This document shows, in pieces, positions 32,333 to 41,438 of a stretch of DNA of 47,820 nt. This stretch comes from CAZTYW01 sp964617695. GTDB taxonomy: Bacteria; Chloroflexota; Dehalococcoidia; UBA2247; RBG-13-53-26. The notes below the pieces were generated by a model. That model had not been told where the DNA came from, ran no database searches, and saw nothing but the letters and a program-made list of their open reading frames with translations. Made by a program: the position numbers and the translations under genes. Positions within the stretch are counted from its first letter, which is position 1, and every line of letters begins with the position of its first letter. The stretch lies in assembly GCA_964617695.1 (NCBI GenBank), contig CAZTYW010000008.1, positions 1-47,820 of the forward strand, read 5' to 3'.

Positions 32333-34483
32333 ATGAGCAGTGACAGGCGAGTGCAGATAGTTGCCAGTGACGCCGGCGGCACCATGACCGACATGATCGC
32401 GGTTGGCGCCGATGGCAACTTTGTTATCGGCAAAGCGGCCACCACTCCGCAAGACCAGTCTCTAGGCTTCTGGGACTCCCTGGTCGATGCCTTCGAGTAC
32501 TGGGATACCGATTTCGACAAGCAGGCTGCCAATATCTTGCCGGGCGTTGAGGCGCTTGTGTATAGCGGTACGGCGATGATGAATGCGCTCATCACTGTGA
32601 CCGGTAGAAAGGTGGGGGTCATCACCCAACGCGGTGATGAGGAGACCTTCATAAGCGAACGGTCCCGACAGACCTGGGCTGGATATGCGTATCAGGACCT
32701 CCTTCACCACGTGACTCACAGGCATAACCTACCTCTGGTGCCGCGCAGGCTGGTCAAGGGCGTCACCGGCCGGATCGACATGTTCGCCATGGAGGCCATC
32801 CCTCTGTACGAGCACGAGGTTGAACAGGCCGTCGAGGAACTCCTGGACGAAGGTGTGGACGCCATTGCGGTCTGCCTGTTCTACTCGTACATGAACCCCA
32901 TGCACGAATTACGAGTGGCTGAGATAGCTGGCGAGCTAATCAAGAAGAGGGGGCGGGGGGTCCCGGTGTACCTGTCTCACCAGCTTTGCCCTATCCAGAG
33001 GGAGCAGGGACGTCTGAATACACTCGTTCTGCATGCATATGCCGCCGAGCCCGGGCGCGAGCAGTTGTTCAGGATCGAAGACAAGATGAAGGCCAGCGGG
33101 TACCGCTATCCTCTGCAGATAGTGCTCTCGCACGGAGGCTTGACAAACATCCGTTATCCCAGGATACATGAAGCCTGTTTCTCCGGGCCCATAGGCGGGC
33201 TGCTAGGCGCCCGCTACCTGGAGCAGAAGCTGGGGATAGGCAACTGGGTCTGCTCAGACATGGGTGGTACCAGCTTTGATGTCGGCCTCCTCATGAGTGG
33301 CGAGCCTGTCATGGTGCGAGAGGTTGTCATCAATCGCAGGATATACAACATCCCTACCCTGCTGATGGATAGTATCGGCGCTGGCACCGGGATGTATGTC
33401 ACCATAGATCCGATCACAAAGCGAATCAAGATTGGCCCTGAAAGCGCCGGGGCCGAGCCTGGGCCAGTGTGCTACGAAATGGGCAATGAGGTGCCCACCG
33501 TGATGGACTGTGTCCTGATCATGGGCATACTGAATCCGGACAACTACCTTGGGGGCAAAAAGAAGCTGAACAAAGAGAAGGCCCTCGAGGCCATAAAGGA
33601 GCAGTGCGCTGATGTCCTGGGCGTGGACCCATACTATCTGTCGGAAGGAGTGTATAAGCTGATCAACAGTTCCATGAAGGAGCATATCAGGGCGGTACTC
33701 TATGCGAGGGGCTTCTCTCCGGTAGACTATCACCTGCTCTGCTATGGCGGGGCCGGTCCAATGCACGTCGCCGGATACACGGAGGGGCTGCCTTTCAAGG
33801 GCGTGGTCACCATGCCCTGGGCCGCGGCCTTCTCTTCCTTTGGCTGTGCTGCTGTTGACATCAGCCATCGCTACCAGAAGTCCACCGGGGTCTTGATTCC
33901 CGACGGGGCCGATGATAGCTGGAAGTTGATGATGGGGCAGTTGATGCTGAATGCAGGATGGGAAGAGCTGGAGAAGCTGGCGGCGGCTGACTTCGAAGCC
34001 GAAGGTCTGCCGTTCGATCAGGCCAGGATACAGCAGATAGCCTACGCAAGGTACGGCACACAGATGGACGACCTGGAGGTGCCGTCGCCCGTTGCCAGGA
34101 TAAACAGCGCGCAGGATATGGACAGGCTCATCGCCGCCTTCGAGGACCTGTACGAGAAGGTCTATGCGGGTGTGGCCAAGCACCCGCAGGCTGGCTACCA
34201 GATCATGGAGTTGGGGCTCGTGGCTACTGTTCCCAAGGTGAAGCCCAAGCTGGTGAAGCGGCCGCTGGAAGGCAAGGCGCCACCCAGGGAGGCCTTCAAA
34301 GAGGAGAGACAGGTCTACTGCGATGGCAGGTGGCACAAGGCCATCATCTACGACATGGACCAGCTGAGGCCCGGAAACGAGATCGAGGGGATAGCTGTGG
34401 TCGAGGCTCCGGCCACGACCTTCTTCATCCCGCCGGGGAGAAAGGCCAGGATGGACGAATGGACGATGCTGTGGCTTGCATGA
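32333..34483 (+). CDS. acxA: Acetone carboxylase beta subunit (hydantoinase A/oxoprolinase family)
   Basis: ATP-using subunit of the enzyme that carboxylates acetone to acetoacetate. From the ATG at 32333 (GAAGGGGG upstream) it has 716 residues, matching the 717 I recall for Xanthobacter AcxA. The ASKHA-type phosphate motifs are IVASDAGGTMTDMIAVG and CSDMGGTSFDVGLL; GAGTGMYVTIDPITKRIKIGPESAGAEPGPVCYE and YGGAGPMHVAGY are typical of HyuA-type proteins. A longer reading from 32153 would run through the riboswitch terminator and is not credible. First gene of the acx operon, under c-di-GMP riboswitch control. Confidence 0.9.
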   Translation: MSSDRRVQIVASDAGGTMTDMIAVGADGNFVIGKAATTPQDQSLGFWDSLVDAFEYWDTDFDKQAANILPGVEALVYSGTAMMNALITVTGRKVGVITQRGDEETFISERSRQTWAGYAYQDLLHHVTHRHNLPLVPRRLVKGVTGRIDMFAMEAIPLYEHEVEQAVEELLDEGVDAIAVCLFYSYMNPMHELRVAEIAGELIKKRGRGVPVYLSHQLCPIQREQGRLNTLVLHAYAAEPGREQLFRIEDKMKASGYRYPLQIVLSHGGLTNIRYPRIHEACFSGPIGGLLGARYLEQKLGIGNWVCSDMGGTSFDVGLLMSGEPVMVREVVINRRIYNIPTLLMDSIGAGTGMYVTIDPITKRIKIGPESAGAEPGPVCYEMGNEVPTVMDCVLIMGILNPDNYLGGKKKLNKEKALEAIKEQCADVLGVDPYYLSEGVYKLINSSMKEHIRAVLYARGFSPVDYHLLCYGGAGPMHVAGYTEGLPFKGVVTMPWAAAFSSFGCAAVDISHRYQKSTGVLIPDGADDSWKLMMGQLMLNAGWEELEKLAAADFEAEGLPFDQARIQQIAYARYGTQMDDLEVPSPVARINSAQDMDRLIAAFEDLYEKVYAGVAKHPQAGYQIMELGLVATVPKVKPKLVKRPLEGKAPPREAFKEERQVYCDGRWHKAIIYDMDQLRPGNEIEGIAVVEAPATTFFIPPGRKARMDEWTMLWLA

Positions 34484-34527
34484 CGACTCCCCAGTCCAGG
34501 AACGGGAAGTAAAGGAGGTGGCTTCGA

Positions 34528-36723
34528 ATGGGTGAACGCAAAGGGATAGGAGAAGGTGGCAAGACTATCAAGCAGCTGCGCGGGGAAGTCGACAGGCTGT
34601 ATTCGGAAACAGGCTGCTACGCTGGCATCACCGAGCCTCACGTATTGAAAGATGACCCCGTCAAGGCTGAGCTATTTCATTCCCGAATAATGGCTTCGCT
34701 GATATCGGGCCGGGAGACTACCCGGATGATCTCGGGTTCTCCGTATGTGCGGGAGGTAGCGGAGCTATGCCTGGGCCTGTATACGCCCGAAGGTGACAAC
34801 ATCGCCCAGTCCACCGGCATCCAGATCCACATCCGCCTCATGGGTGACAACATACAGTTCATGGTCAACAAGGACTATGAGGAGGAAGTGGGCATCAACG
34901 ACGGTGATCTCTTCATAGCCAATGATCCCGCCATATCCGGTATGCACGCTGCCGATGTGTATGACATGCTGCCCATTTTCTGGGAAGGGGAGCTGGTCGG
35001 CTGGGTGTCAACGGTGATTATGGAAATGGATGTGGGGGCGGTGAGCCCGGGTTGCATGCCTACGCCGAATGTGGAGCGGGGTACGGACGGGCTCAAATGG
35101 TGCTGCGAGAAGATCGGGTCCAACGACCGCCTGAATCGGGACTTCGAGCACAAGATCAATATCTGCCTGGACATGGCCGACATTTTCCTGCTGGACCGCA
35201 AAGGGGCTATAGCGGCCAACATCCGGGTAAGGGAAGAGATCAAGAACATAATCCGTGAATTCGGGCTTGATTACTACAAAACGGCGACCAGGGAGCTCAT
35301 CGAGGAAGAGAGGCGCGCCCAGATTGCCCGCATCAAGCAGAGGACCGTTCCGGGGCGCTACCGCAGCGTGGTGCCATGTGAGTTTCCCATGTCGCAGCAG
35401 CCGGTGGCCTGGATTCCGGCTAAAGTGGACGTGATACGACTGGTCCCCATGCAGATGGACGTCCTGACTTCCGGACGTCTCATGTTGGATTTCGAGGGTA
35501 CTGGTGAGTGGGGGTGGCACCCGTTCAATGGCACGCCTCAAGCTCTATGGGGTGGCATATCCATAACCGTCGTGCAGACTTTCTCCTACGATGGGCGGGC
35601 CAATCTGGGCTCCCTTCTGCCTATCGACTTGAAGACACCGCCCGTGGACTCCATACTTAACCCAAGCCAGATCAAGAAGCTGGCTACATCGACCCCGTGG
35701 GCCCCTTTGCTGGACGTGTTTGGCATGTGGACGCACATGCTGGGGATGGCCTTCTATTTGAGGGGATTCAGGGAGGAGACCTTCAACTATCGGTCGTCGG
35801 CCGGCTGGCAGATGGCGGGTTACGACCAGATGGGCACCAAACGCCCTCTGATGGCCGCCGGCACGGGCAACTTTGGCCCGGGTGCCTGTGGCGTCTGCGA
35901 TGGCGTCGACTGCGGCGGGTGGCTGGCCACGCCTGAGGTGGACCTGGGCAGCATAGAAGTATGGGAGCTCTTCGTACCTCACATGGAGCTGTCGCGGCGG
36001 TTTGAGCCCTACTCGACAGGCTATGGAAGGTTCCGCTCCGGCATCGCGGTGCCCACGCAGGCCATGATCCACAGGACACAGAAGTGTGTTGCCAGCGGGG
36101 CCCTGGGCTGTGCACACGACAGGATCATCCCCAACATCGGGCAGTTTGGCGGCTACTGCGGTGGCAGGCGGAATACCCTGCTGGTGCAGTGGGACGACTT
36201 CCAGGGGATGATAGACAAGAGGCAGCCGCTGCTCCATGAGTTGGGCTTCATGGGTGACCTGGAAGAACGTCTGAAAGGCCAGCTAAAGAATGCCGGCATC
36301 ATACCGGTGCCGGTCGAAGTCGTCGAGGGGGATCTGATGATCGCTGCCTCCGGTGCTGGAGGCGGACTCGGCGATCCCCTGGAGAGGGATACGTGGCGCA
36401 TAAAGGCTGACATGGATCAAGGGCTTTCCACCGATTGGATGGCCAGGAACGTCTATTGCGTCGAGGCCAGCTACGACGAGGCGGCCAGGGAATGGAGAAT
36501 AGACGAGGCTGCTTCGCAGAAGCTGCGCCAGGCGAAGCGCAAGGAGAGGCTGTCCAGAAGTGTTCCGGTCAAAGAGTGGTGGCAAAAGGCGCGCCAGAGG
36601 TTCATGGCGCGCGATTTTGACCCCCAGATTGTAGAAATGTACCAGAGTAGCGCCAGGCTAAGTCAGCCCTTTGCACAGGAGGTGAGAGACTTCTGGGCGC
36701 TGCCCGATGATTTCACGCTGTGA
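34528..36723 (+). CDS. acxB: Acetone carboxylase alpha subunit (hydantoinase B family)
   Basis: A 731-residue HyuB-type protein, the presumed metal-bearing carboxylating subunit. Landmarks are INDGDLFIANDPAISGMHAADVYDMLPIFWEGELVGWVS, the MDVGAVSPGCMPTP region, FDYYK-like helical parts and a C-terminal AASGAGGGLGDPLERD, as in HyuB proteins. AAAGGAGGTG stands before the ATG, 44 bases after acxA. The gamma subunit follows directly. It is somewhat shorter than the 776 residues I recall for Xanthobacter AcxB. Confidence 0.9.
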   Translation: MGERKGIGEGGKTIKQLRGEVDRLYSETGCYAGITEPHVLKDDPVKAELFHSRIMASLISGRETTRMISGSPYVREVAELCLGLYTPEGDNIAQSTGIQIHIRLMGDNIQFMVNKDYEEEVGINDGDLFIANDPAISGMHAADVYDMLPIFWEGELVGWVSTVIMEMDVGAVSPGCMPTPNVERGTDGLKWCCEKIGSNDRLNRDFEHKINICLDMADIFLLDRKGAIAANIRVREEIKNIIREFGLDYYKTATRELIEEERRAQIARIKQRTVPGRYRSVVPCEFPMSQQPVAWIPAKVDVIRLVPMQMDVLTSGRLMLDFEGTGEWGWHPFNGTPQALWGGISITVVQTFSYDGRANLGSLLPIDLKTPPVDSILNPSQIKKLATSTPWAPLLDVFGMWTHMLGMAFYLRGFREETFNYRSSAGWQMAGYDQMGTKRPLMAAGTGNFGPGACGVCDGVDCGGWLATPEVDLGSIEVWELFVPHMELSRRFEPYSTGYGRFRSGIAVPTQAMIHRTQKCVASGALGCAHDRIIPNIGQFGGYCGGRRNTLLVQWDDFQGMIDKRQPLLHELGFMGDLEERLKGQLKNAGIIPVPVEVVEGDLMIAASGAGGGLGDPLERDTWRIKADMDQGLSTDWMARNVYCVEASYDEAAREWRIDEAASQKLRQAKRKERLSRSVPVKEWWQKARQRFMARDFDPQIVEMYQSSARLSQPFAQEVRDFWALPDDFTL

Positions 36724-36732
36724 GGTGAACAA

Positions 36733-37278
36733 ATGCCATCATACGATAGGGACGACTTGAGAGACCTTTTCGACGGCACGCTCCCCTGGCAGAAGACCAG
36801 GGAGATCATGAGCCGGCCCAAGGATGACGACAGGTTCGACAAGTACGTTGACATCCTTCAGGAGCGCGCTTCCTATCCCGAGAAGATAATCATGCCCCTG
36901 GGCGATCACCTCAACGTGGTCCAGAAAGCTGGGGAGCGGATTGTCAAGTGCGACTGCGGCCATGAATTTGGGGACTGGCGCAAGAACTGGAAGCTGAGCG
37001 CCCTCATCTTCGTCCGGGACACCGGGGAGAAGATGGAGGAGGTCTATCCCGGCCTGAAGGCTCCCGACCCCGACCTCTGCGAAGTGCGGGAGTTCTATTG
37101 CCCGGGATGCGGCGTCATGCTCAAAGTGGAAAACGTACCCGTCGGGTATCCTATCATCTTCGATGCGCTGCCGGACATTGACGGCTTCTATCACCATTGG
37201 CTGGGAAGGCCACTCCCAGACGAGAAGGAGTTCAAGGACATGACATATGAGGTCACCAGGGAGTGGGCCAAAGAGTGA
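36733..37278 (+). CDS. acxC: Acetone carboxylase gamma subunit
   Basis: A 181-residue zinc protein that marks this operon as acetone carboxylase rather than hydantoinase. It resembles AcxC of Xanthobacter along its length, for example ILQERASYPEKIIMPLGDHL, CDCGHEFGDWRKNWKLSA and RDTGEKMEEVYPGLKAPDP. Four cysteines (Cys73, Cys75, Cys123, Cys126, as CxC and CPGC) suit a metal site. The end DIDGFYHHWLGRPLP is also shared. The three subunits together would convert acetone, CO2 and ATP to acetoacetate. Other small ketones are possible substrates. Confidence 0.92.
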   Translation: MPSYDRDDLRDLFDGTLPWQKTREIMSRPKDDDRFDKYVDILQERASYPEKIIMPLGDHLNVVQKAGERIVKCDCGHEFGDWRKNWKLSALIFVRDTGEKMEEVYPGLKAPDPDLCEVREFYCPGCGVMLKVENVPVGYPIIFDALPDIDGFYHHWLGRPLPDEKEFKDMTYEVTREWAKE

Positions 37279-37596
37279 AGCAGGGAACGACTGGCATTTC
37301 TAATACAGCAGGAGCGGCTGGATGAGCGAGGCAAGTGCTGCCTGCGCCCTGGTCAAGGCTCTGAGCAGCCTGCCTCCTGGTCTGTTTTACCTCATCGAAT
37401 CTGGTGGAAAGAGGAGATAGGCACGCTAAGACGGTAGCTAGTAGACTCACCTCTACTTGTTGAGCCAAAAAAAGGGGCGTCTTCACGCGTTATTCCGGTG
37501 GGTTGAGACAGGTGGAGTCCTTTACGGCCTGGTCAGCCTCGTAATTCGAGGTACACGCGTTCAGAAGACGAGTCCCGAGGGGTGAAAGGAGGGATC
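37279..37596 (+). other. Intergenic stretch after acxC
   Basis: 318 bases without a supported gene. A 32-codon frame at 37322-37420 has a modest GGAG site but no recognised product. An A-run (gagccaaaaaaagg, about 37460) and short imperfect repeats are present; no clear intrinsic terminator or promoter was found. Confidence 0.3.
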
Positions 37597-38544
37597 ATGT
37601 TGCGAAGGAGGAAACGAACCGGGGTGGTTCTTGTTGTGGTTGGGTTCGTTCTTGTCATTTTTGGGGCAATCTGGATATCTGCCATCTTCCCCCAAATAAA
37701 CAAGGTGCCCGCCAATCTCGAGATTTCTACTCAGCAGGTGGGGACGGTGACGCTGCTGGATGAAGCCACGCTGCAGCCGGTGACGTACAACGTGATCGGG
37801 ACCCGAGCCTACAAAACGATTCGTTGCTGCGGCGACGTAATCTACCTTGAGGAGGACTGCAGCTTTGTGGACGCCGACACGGACCAGCCTCTTCCCTCGC
37901 TGCACTCGAGCATTCTGCTGGCGATAGACCGCGTAGAGCGCGATAACGTACCAGGATGCGGCGACAGGGATAGGGTGGGCTACTGGAGCTTCCCGCGTGA
38001 TGTGAAGGCAGACGTCGTCTACCCGTTCTGGATCACCGGGAACCCGACGACGGTGGATGCCATCTATATCGGTGAGGAAGACTTCGAAGGTATGCCCGTT
38101 CTTGTCTACGAACTTCAGACTCCTGAAGAAGGTCTCACCATTCCAGCAGGCGTATTCACGCCCGAGATGCAGCTCTACCAGTGGATCATGATGAAGGTCG
38201 AGCCTGTCACAGGCACGGCCGTATACTTCGAGTCCACCAACAGGAGGACCAGCGTTATTCCTGTCCCCGACGAGATGTTTCCGAACACAGGCCCTATGAC
38301 GTTCACCGAAGTGACCGTCTATGAGGACGACCTGGTATTCACTCAGGAGACGGTTGACCAGTTGGTTCACGACGCCAAGTTCTACCGCTGGGGCCTGCCC
38401 TGGGGCAGCACCTACATCAACTGGCTGAACTTCGGGCTGGGAGCAGTCCTGATCGTATTTGGGGTGGTACTGTTGACCAGGAGGCCTGCAACGGTCCCGG
38501 TGACAGAACCCTCCAGACGCGACACGACAGGCTCAAGCTCATAG
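37597..38544 (+). CDS. DUF3068 (PorA-like) membrane protein
   Basis: A 315-residue protein from the ATG at 37597, with GAAAGGAGGG as ribosome site. One membrane helix lies near the N-terminus (VVLVVVGFVLVIFGAIWI, about 9-27) after a basic RRRKR. A large extracellular-type region follows (YWSFPRDVKADVVYPFWITG, TVDAIYIGEEDFEGMPVLVYEL). A second helix lies near the C-terminus (about 272-292, FGLGAVLIVFGVVLLTR). This layout matches DUF3068, best known from actinobacteria. The role is unknown. It lies between the two riboswitch-controlled operons but may belong to neither. Confidence 0.75.
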   Translation: MLRRRKRTGVVLVVVGFVLVIFGAIWISAIFPQINKVPANLEISTQQVGTVTLLDEATLQPVTYNVIGTRAYKTIRCCGDVIYLEEDCSFVDADTDQPLPSLHSSILLAIDRVERDNVPGCGDRDRVGYWSFPRDVKADVVYPFWITGNPTTVDAIYIGEEDFEGMPVLVYELQTPEEGLTIPAGVFTPEMQLYQWIMMKVEPVTGTAVYFESTNRRTSVIPVPDEMFPNTGPMTFTEVTVYEDDLVFTQETVDQLVHDAKFYRWGLPWGSTYINWLNFGLGAVLIVFGVVLLTRRPATVPVTEPSRRDTTGSSS

Positions 38545-38658
38545 GCTGATGCAGGACCTCGTTGAGACGGGAGTCGCCGCCTGAGTCGCCGTTGCCGGGC
38601 GGGCAGCGTCGCTGCGGTATCCGTAGCCCAGTTCCGCCTCCGGCGTGTTCGTGCTGGC

Positions 38659-38688
38659 TTGACTTTTGGGCAGCGGAACGATTATAAC
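38659..38688 (+). promoter_or_regulatory. Sigma-70 promoter of the acyl-CoA dehydrogenase operon
   Basis: TTGACT (38659-38664), 18 bases, TATAAC (38683-38688), or TTATAA at 17. It has the same -35 as the acx promoter and lies at a similar distance from its riboswitch. I see no gene in 38545-39015. Confidence 0.75.
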
Positions 38689-38715
38689 TAGGCAAGTTTT
38701 GTGAGCTGAATACGT

Positions 38716-38804
38716 AGCGGTGAGAAAGGCAAACCCTGGTAAACCAGGGGGCGCAAAGTCGCAGGTCTAAGGCTAGCAAGGCTATGATGGCTGGACTGCC
38801 ACCG
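38716..38804 (+). promoter_or_regulatory. c-di-GMP-I (GEMM-I) riboswitch, copy 2
   Basis: AGGCAAACC, P2 stem CCCTGG/CCAGGG with a TAAA loop, GGCGCAAAG, AGGTCTAA, TATGATGGC and GGACTGCC follow in the same order as in copy 1. CGGTG (38718-38722) pairs exactly with CACCG (38800-38804) as the closing stem, and AGTC after GCAAA pairs with GACT near the 3' end. Base changes between the copies keep most stems, which supports a selected RNA. The ligand-contacting G is kept. The 3' strand is shared with the terminator, so an ON switch is expected. Confidence 0.87.
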
Positions 38805-38828
38805 GACTCGGACGGTGGCAGTCCTTTT
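38793..38828 (+). terminator. Terminator of riboswitch copy 2
   Basis: GGACTGCCACCG (38793-38804) pairs perfectly with CGGTGGCAGTCC (38813-38824) over an 8-base loop, followed by TTTTGTTT. The 5' arm contains the aptamer's closing strand. Confidence 0.9.
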
Positions 38829-39015
38829 GTTTGCGGATTGTGCCGGGTTCTGGGTCAGCCTGTTTCGGGCGGATAGATAGCGCAGAAGAGAAGGAAGAGA
38901 CCCTCATTTGCCGTTTCCGAATCGCATCGCTCACCCTTGCCCGGCTTTCGGTTGGAACCTCAGGAGCCTGGTGGATGAATCTGCTTAGCTTTGCCGAATC
39001 GTAAGGAGGCCTTTT

Positions 39016-40194
39016 ATGTACGTTGAGCTGACGCCTGAACAGAAGCAACTGGAGGAGGAGGTCTACACCTACCTGAAGCAGAACGTGCCCCCCGAGCTGG
39101 AAGAGGAAAGGTTGGTCAGCATTGAGGGGGAAGGGCCTATTTGCAGGGGTCTGGTGAGAAAGCTTGGCCTGGATGGTTGGATGGGGATTGGCTGGCCGAA
39201 GGAATACGGAGGCCAGGGCCGCACCCCGATTGAGCAGTACATCTTCTTCGATCTGGCCATGGGCTATTTCCGCATTGCTCTCCCGGTGTTGTCGCTGATG
39301 ACGGTGGGGCCAACCCTGATGAGGGTAGGTACGGAGGAGCAGAAGAAGAAGTTCTTGCCCCCTATCCTGACGGGAGACATCACCTTCGGCATTGCCTATA
39401 CCGAGCCTGAGGCAGGTACCGACCTGTTCTCCCTGAAGACCACTGCGGTCAGACGGGGAGACGAATACGTTATCAACGGCCAGAAGATATTCACCTCCAT
39501 GGGGCACTTCTGCGATTACTTCTGGCTTGCAGCCAGGACGGACCCGGACTTCTCCAAGAAACATGCGGGGATCTCGATATTCCTGGTTGACGCCAGGAGC
39601 CCCGGCCTCACCATTGAGCCAATGGAGGTAATGGGTGGCTTCAGAGTGAACCAGGAGTTCTTCGACAACGTGAGGGTTCCCCAGGAAAGCCTGGTCGGTG
39701 AAGAGAACAAGGGCTTCCAGTACATGTTTACGCAACTGGCCCACGAAAGGATAAACCTGGTCCCGCATTCCACCTCGCTGCGCGCCATCGAAGACTGCGT
39801 CAGGTGGGCCAGGGAAAACAAACTGAATGGCCTGCCGGTTGCCGAGCATAACTGGGTCAAGAACAAGCTGGCCGAGATGACCGTGGAGGCTGAAGTGCTC
39901 AAGATGCTCAACTACCGGGTGGCGTGGTTGATGGCACAGGGCGGCGTTCCTCACGTGGAATCGGCCATGTCTAAAGCCTTTGGCAGCGAGCAGTTTCTGC
40001 GGACCGCGGGGGCTTGCCTGCAGATCATGGGGCTATACGGGCAGTTGACCTCAGGATCCAAGTGGGTCCCCATGAACGGGCTGATGGAACGGCTGCACCA
40101 GATGAACCTGATGATCACCTTCGGCGGCGGTACGAATGAGGTGATGAAAGACATCGTTGCCATGATGGGCCTGGGCCAGATGAAGTCGAGATGA
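39016..40194 (+). CDS. Acyl-CoA dehydrogenase, first of a pair
   Basis: A 392-residue FAD enzyme that oxidises an acyl-CoA at the alpha-beta bond. Family features are GWPKEYGGQG, GIAYTEPEAGTDLFSLKTTAVRRGDEYVINGQKIFTS (FAD/substrate site) and FGGGTNEVMKDIV. At the place of the common catalytic Glu (YEGT in short-chain and medium-chain enzymes) it reads GGGT, so the base must lie elsewhere or in the partner. AAGGAGG precedes the ATG. It is first in the riboswitch-controlled operon; the next gene is a second, different dehydrogenase, as in heteromeric enzymes of steroid-type side-chain breakdown. Confidence 0.9.
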   Translation: MYVELTPEQKQLEEEVYTYLKQNVPPELEEERLVSIEGEGPICRGLVRKLGLDGWMGIGWPKEYGGQGRTPIEQYIFFDLAMGYFRIALPVLSLMTVGPTLMRVGTEEQKKKFLPPILTGDITFGIAYTEPEAGTDLFSLKTTAVRRGDEYVINGQKIFTSMGHFCDYFWLAARTDPDFSKKHAGISIFLVDARSPGLTIEPMEVMGGFRVNQEFFDNVRVPQESLVGEENKGFQYMFTQLAHERINLVPHSTSLRAIEDCVRWARENKLNGLPVAEHNWVKNKLAEMTVEAEVLKMLNYRVAWLMAQGGVPHVESAMSKAFGSEQFLRTAGACLQIMGLYGQLTSGSKWVPMNGLMERLHQMNLMITFGGGTNEVMKDIVAMMGLGQMKSR

Positions 40195-40304
40195 GGCGCG
40201 AACCTGGTGTTTTGAAAGGCATTGCCGCATGCGTGAACATGAGTATGCCATCCTTGCACACCCCGCGGCAAAAGCATGAAACCTATCTGAAGGAGGCGGC
40301 ATAG

Positions 40305-41438
40305 ATGGACTTCGCTCTCAGCGCAGAACAGGAGCTTTTGAAGAAGGAAGCACGCCATTTTCTTGACACCGAGTGTCCCAAGAAGGTGGTGAAGGAAATA
40401 GAGGCCAGCGAGTTGGGCTACTCGCCGGAGATATGGCAGAAGATGGCCGAGCTGGGCTGGCCGGGGCTGGTGCTCCCCGAGGAGTACGGTGGGGTCGGCG
40501 GCAGCCTGCTCGACCTGGCGGTGCTGTTCGAAGAGCTGGGGAAGACGGCCTGCCCCAATCCCATGTTCAGTACGGTGGTCCTGGGCGCCCTTCCCATACT
40601 TGAAGCGGGCAGTCCGGAGCAGAAGAAACAGATCCTGCTGAAGGTGGCAGCCGGTGAAGTCATCCTCACCATGGCTCTGACGGAGCCGGAGGCTGACTAC
40701 AGGCCGCAGTTCATCTCCACCCGGGCCGACCGGCAGCAAGACGGCTTCTCCATAAACGGCGCCAAGCTTTTCGTCCCGAATGCCCACGCGGCGGACTACA
40801 TGCTTGTTGTTGCCAGGACGGGAGACATCGGTGCCGATGGTAAGGGCATCAGTGTGTTTGTCATTCCGGGGAAGGCAAAGGGCATAGGCCTCACGCCGCT
40901 GAGCACTTCTGCTGGCGACAGGCAGTTCGAGGTAGTCTTTGACCAGGTGCCGGCATCGGCCGATGATCTCCTTGGGGGCCTTGACGGAGGTTGGCCTCTG
41001 GTCGAATCGGCGCTACAGAAAGCGACCGCCATCCAGTGTGCCCAGATGGTAGGTGTGATGCAGCAGGCACTGAGCATGACCGCAGAATACACCTCCACCA
41101 GGATACAGTTCGACCGCCCGATAGGGAGCTTCCAGGCGGTGCAGCACCGCATGGCCGACATGCTGACCGACGTTGAGGGGGCCAGGTGGACTTCCTACCA
41201 CGCGCTGACGCTGCTCAATGAAGGGCTGCCTGCTGCTAGAGAAGTAGCGGTTGCCAAGGCGTGGGCCAGTAACGCCTGCCAGCGGGTGGCCTACGCTGCC
41301 CAGCACCTGCACGGGGGCATCGGAATGGATCTGGACTACGACCTGCATTTCTACTTCCGCTGGGCCAAGGTCCTGGAGTTGAACCTGGGAGCGGCCCCCT
41401 TCCATCTGGCGACCATTGAACCAGCCGTGCGTGACTGA
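40305..41438 (+). CDS. Acyl-CoA dehydrogenase, second of a pair
   Basis: A 377-residue acyl-CoA dehydrogenase-fold protein. GWPGLVLPEEYGGVGGSLLDLAVLFEELG, LTEPEADYRPQFISTRA, NGAKLFVPNAHAADYMLVVARTG and ALTLLNEGLPAAREVAVAKAWASNACQRVAYAAQHLHGGIGMDLDYDLH are typical. The FAD segment (TEPEADYRPQ) departs from the usual TEPxAGSD, so it may be the less active member of a heteromeric pair with the preceding gene. AAGGAGGCGG precedes the ATG. Confidence 0.9.
   Translation: MDFALSAEQELLKKEARHFLDTECPKKVVKEIEASELGYSPEIWQKMAELGWPGLVLPEEYGGVGGSLLDLAVLFEELGKTACPNPMFSTVVLGALPILEAGSPEQKKQILLKVAAGEVILTMALTEPEADYRPQFISTRADRQQDGFSINGAKLFVPNAHAADYMLVVARTGDIGADGKGISVFVIPGKAKGIGLTPLSTSAGDRQFEVVFDQVPASADDLLGGLDGGWPLVESALQKATAIQCAQMVGVMQQALSMTAEYTSTRIQFDRPIGSFQAVQHRMADMLTDVEGARWTSYHALTLLNEGLPAAREVAVAKAWASNACQRVAYAAQHLHGGIGMDLDYDLHFYFRWAKVLELNLGAAPFHLATIEPAVRD

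Noticed and set aside
33254..34336. Antisense reading frame of 360 codons inside acxA
   Set aside because: It lies wholly opposite a conserved gene and has no start signals.
37322..37420. Small 32-codon gene after acxC
   Set aside because: Modest ribosome site only, no recognised product and no coupling to neighbours; not enough to call a gene.
32083..38804. cGAMP-specific variant of the GEMM-I riboswitch
   Set aside because: The cGAMP class carries A at the ligand-contacting G of the GGGCAAACC segment; both copies keep G there, so c-di-GMP is the better call. Numbering was done from memory, so a binding test would settle it.
38782..39954. Antisense reading frame of 390 codons over the riboswitch and acyl-CoA dehydrogenase
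   Set aside because: It shadows a well-supported gene and the terminator; no family recognised.
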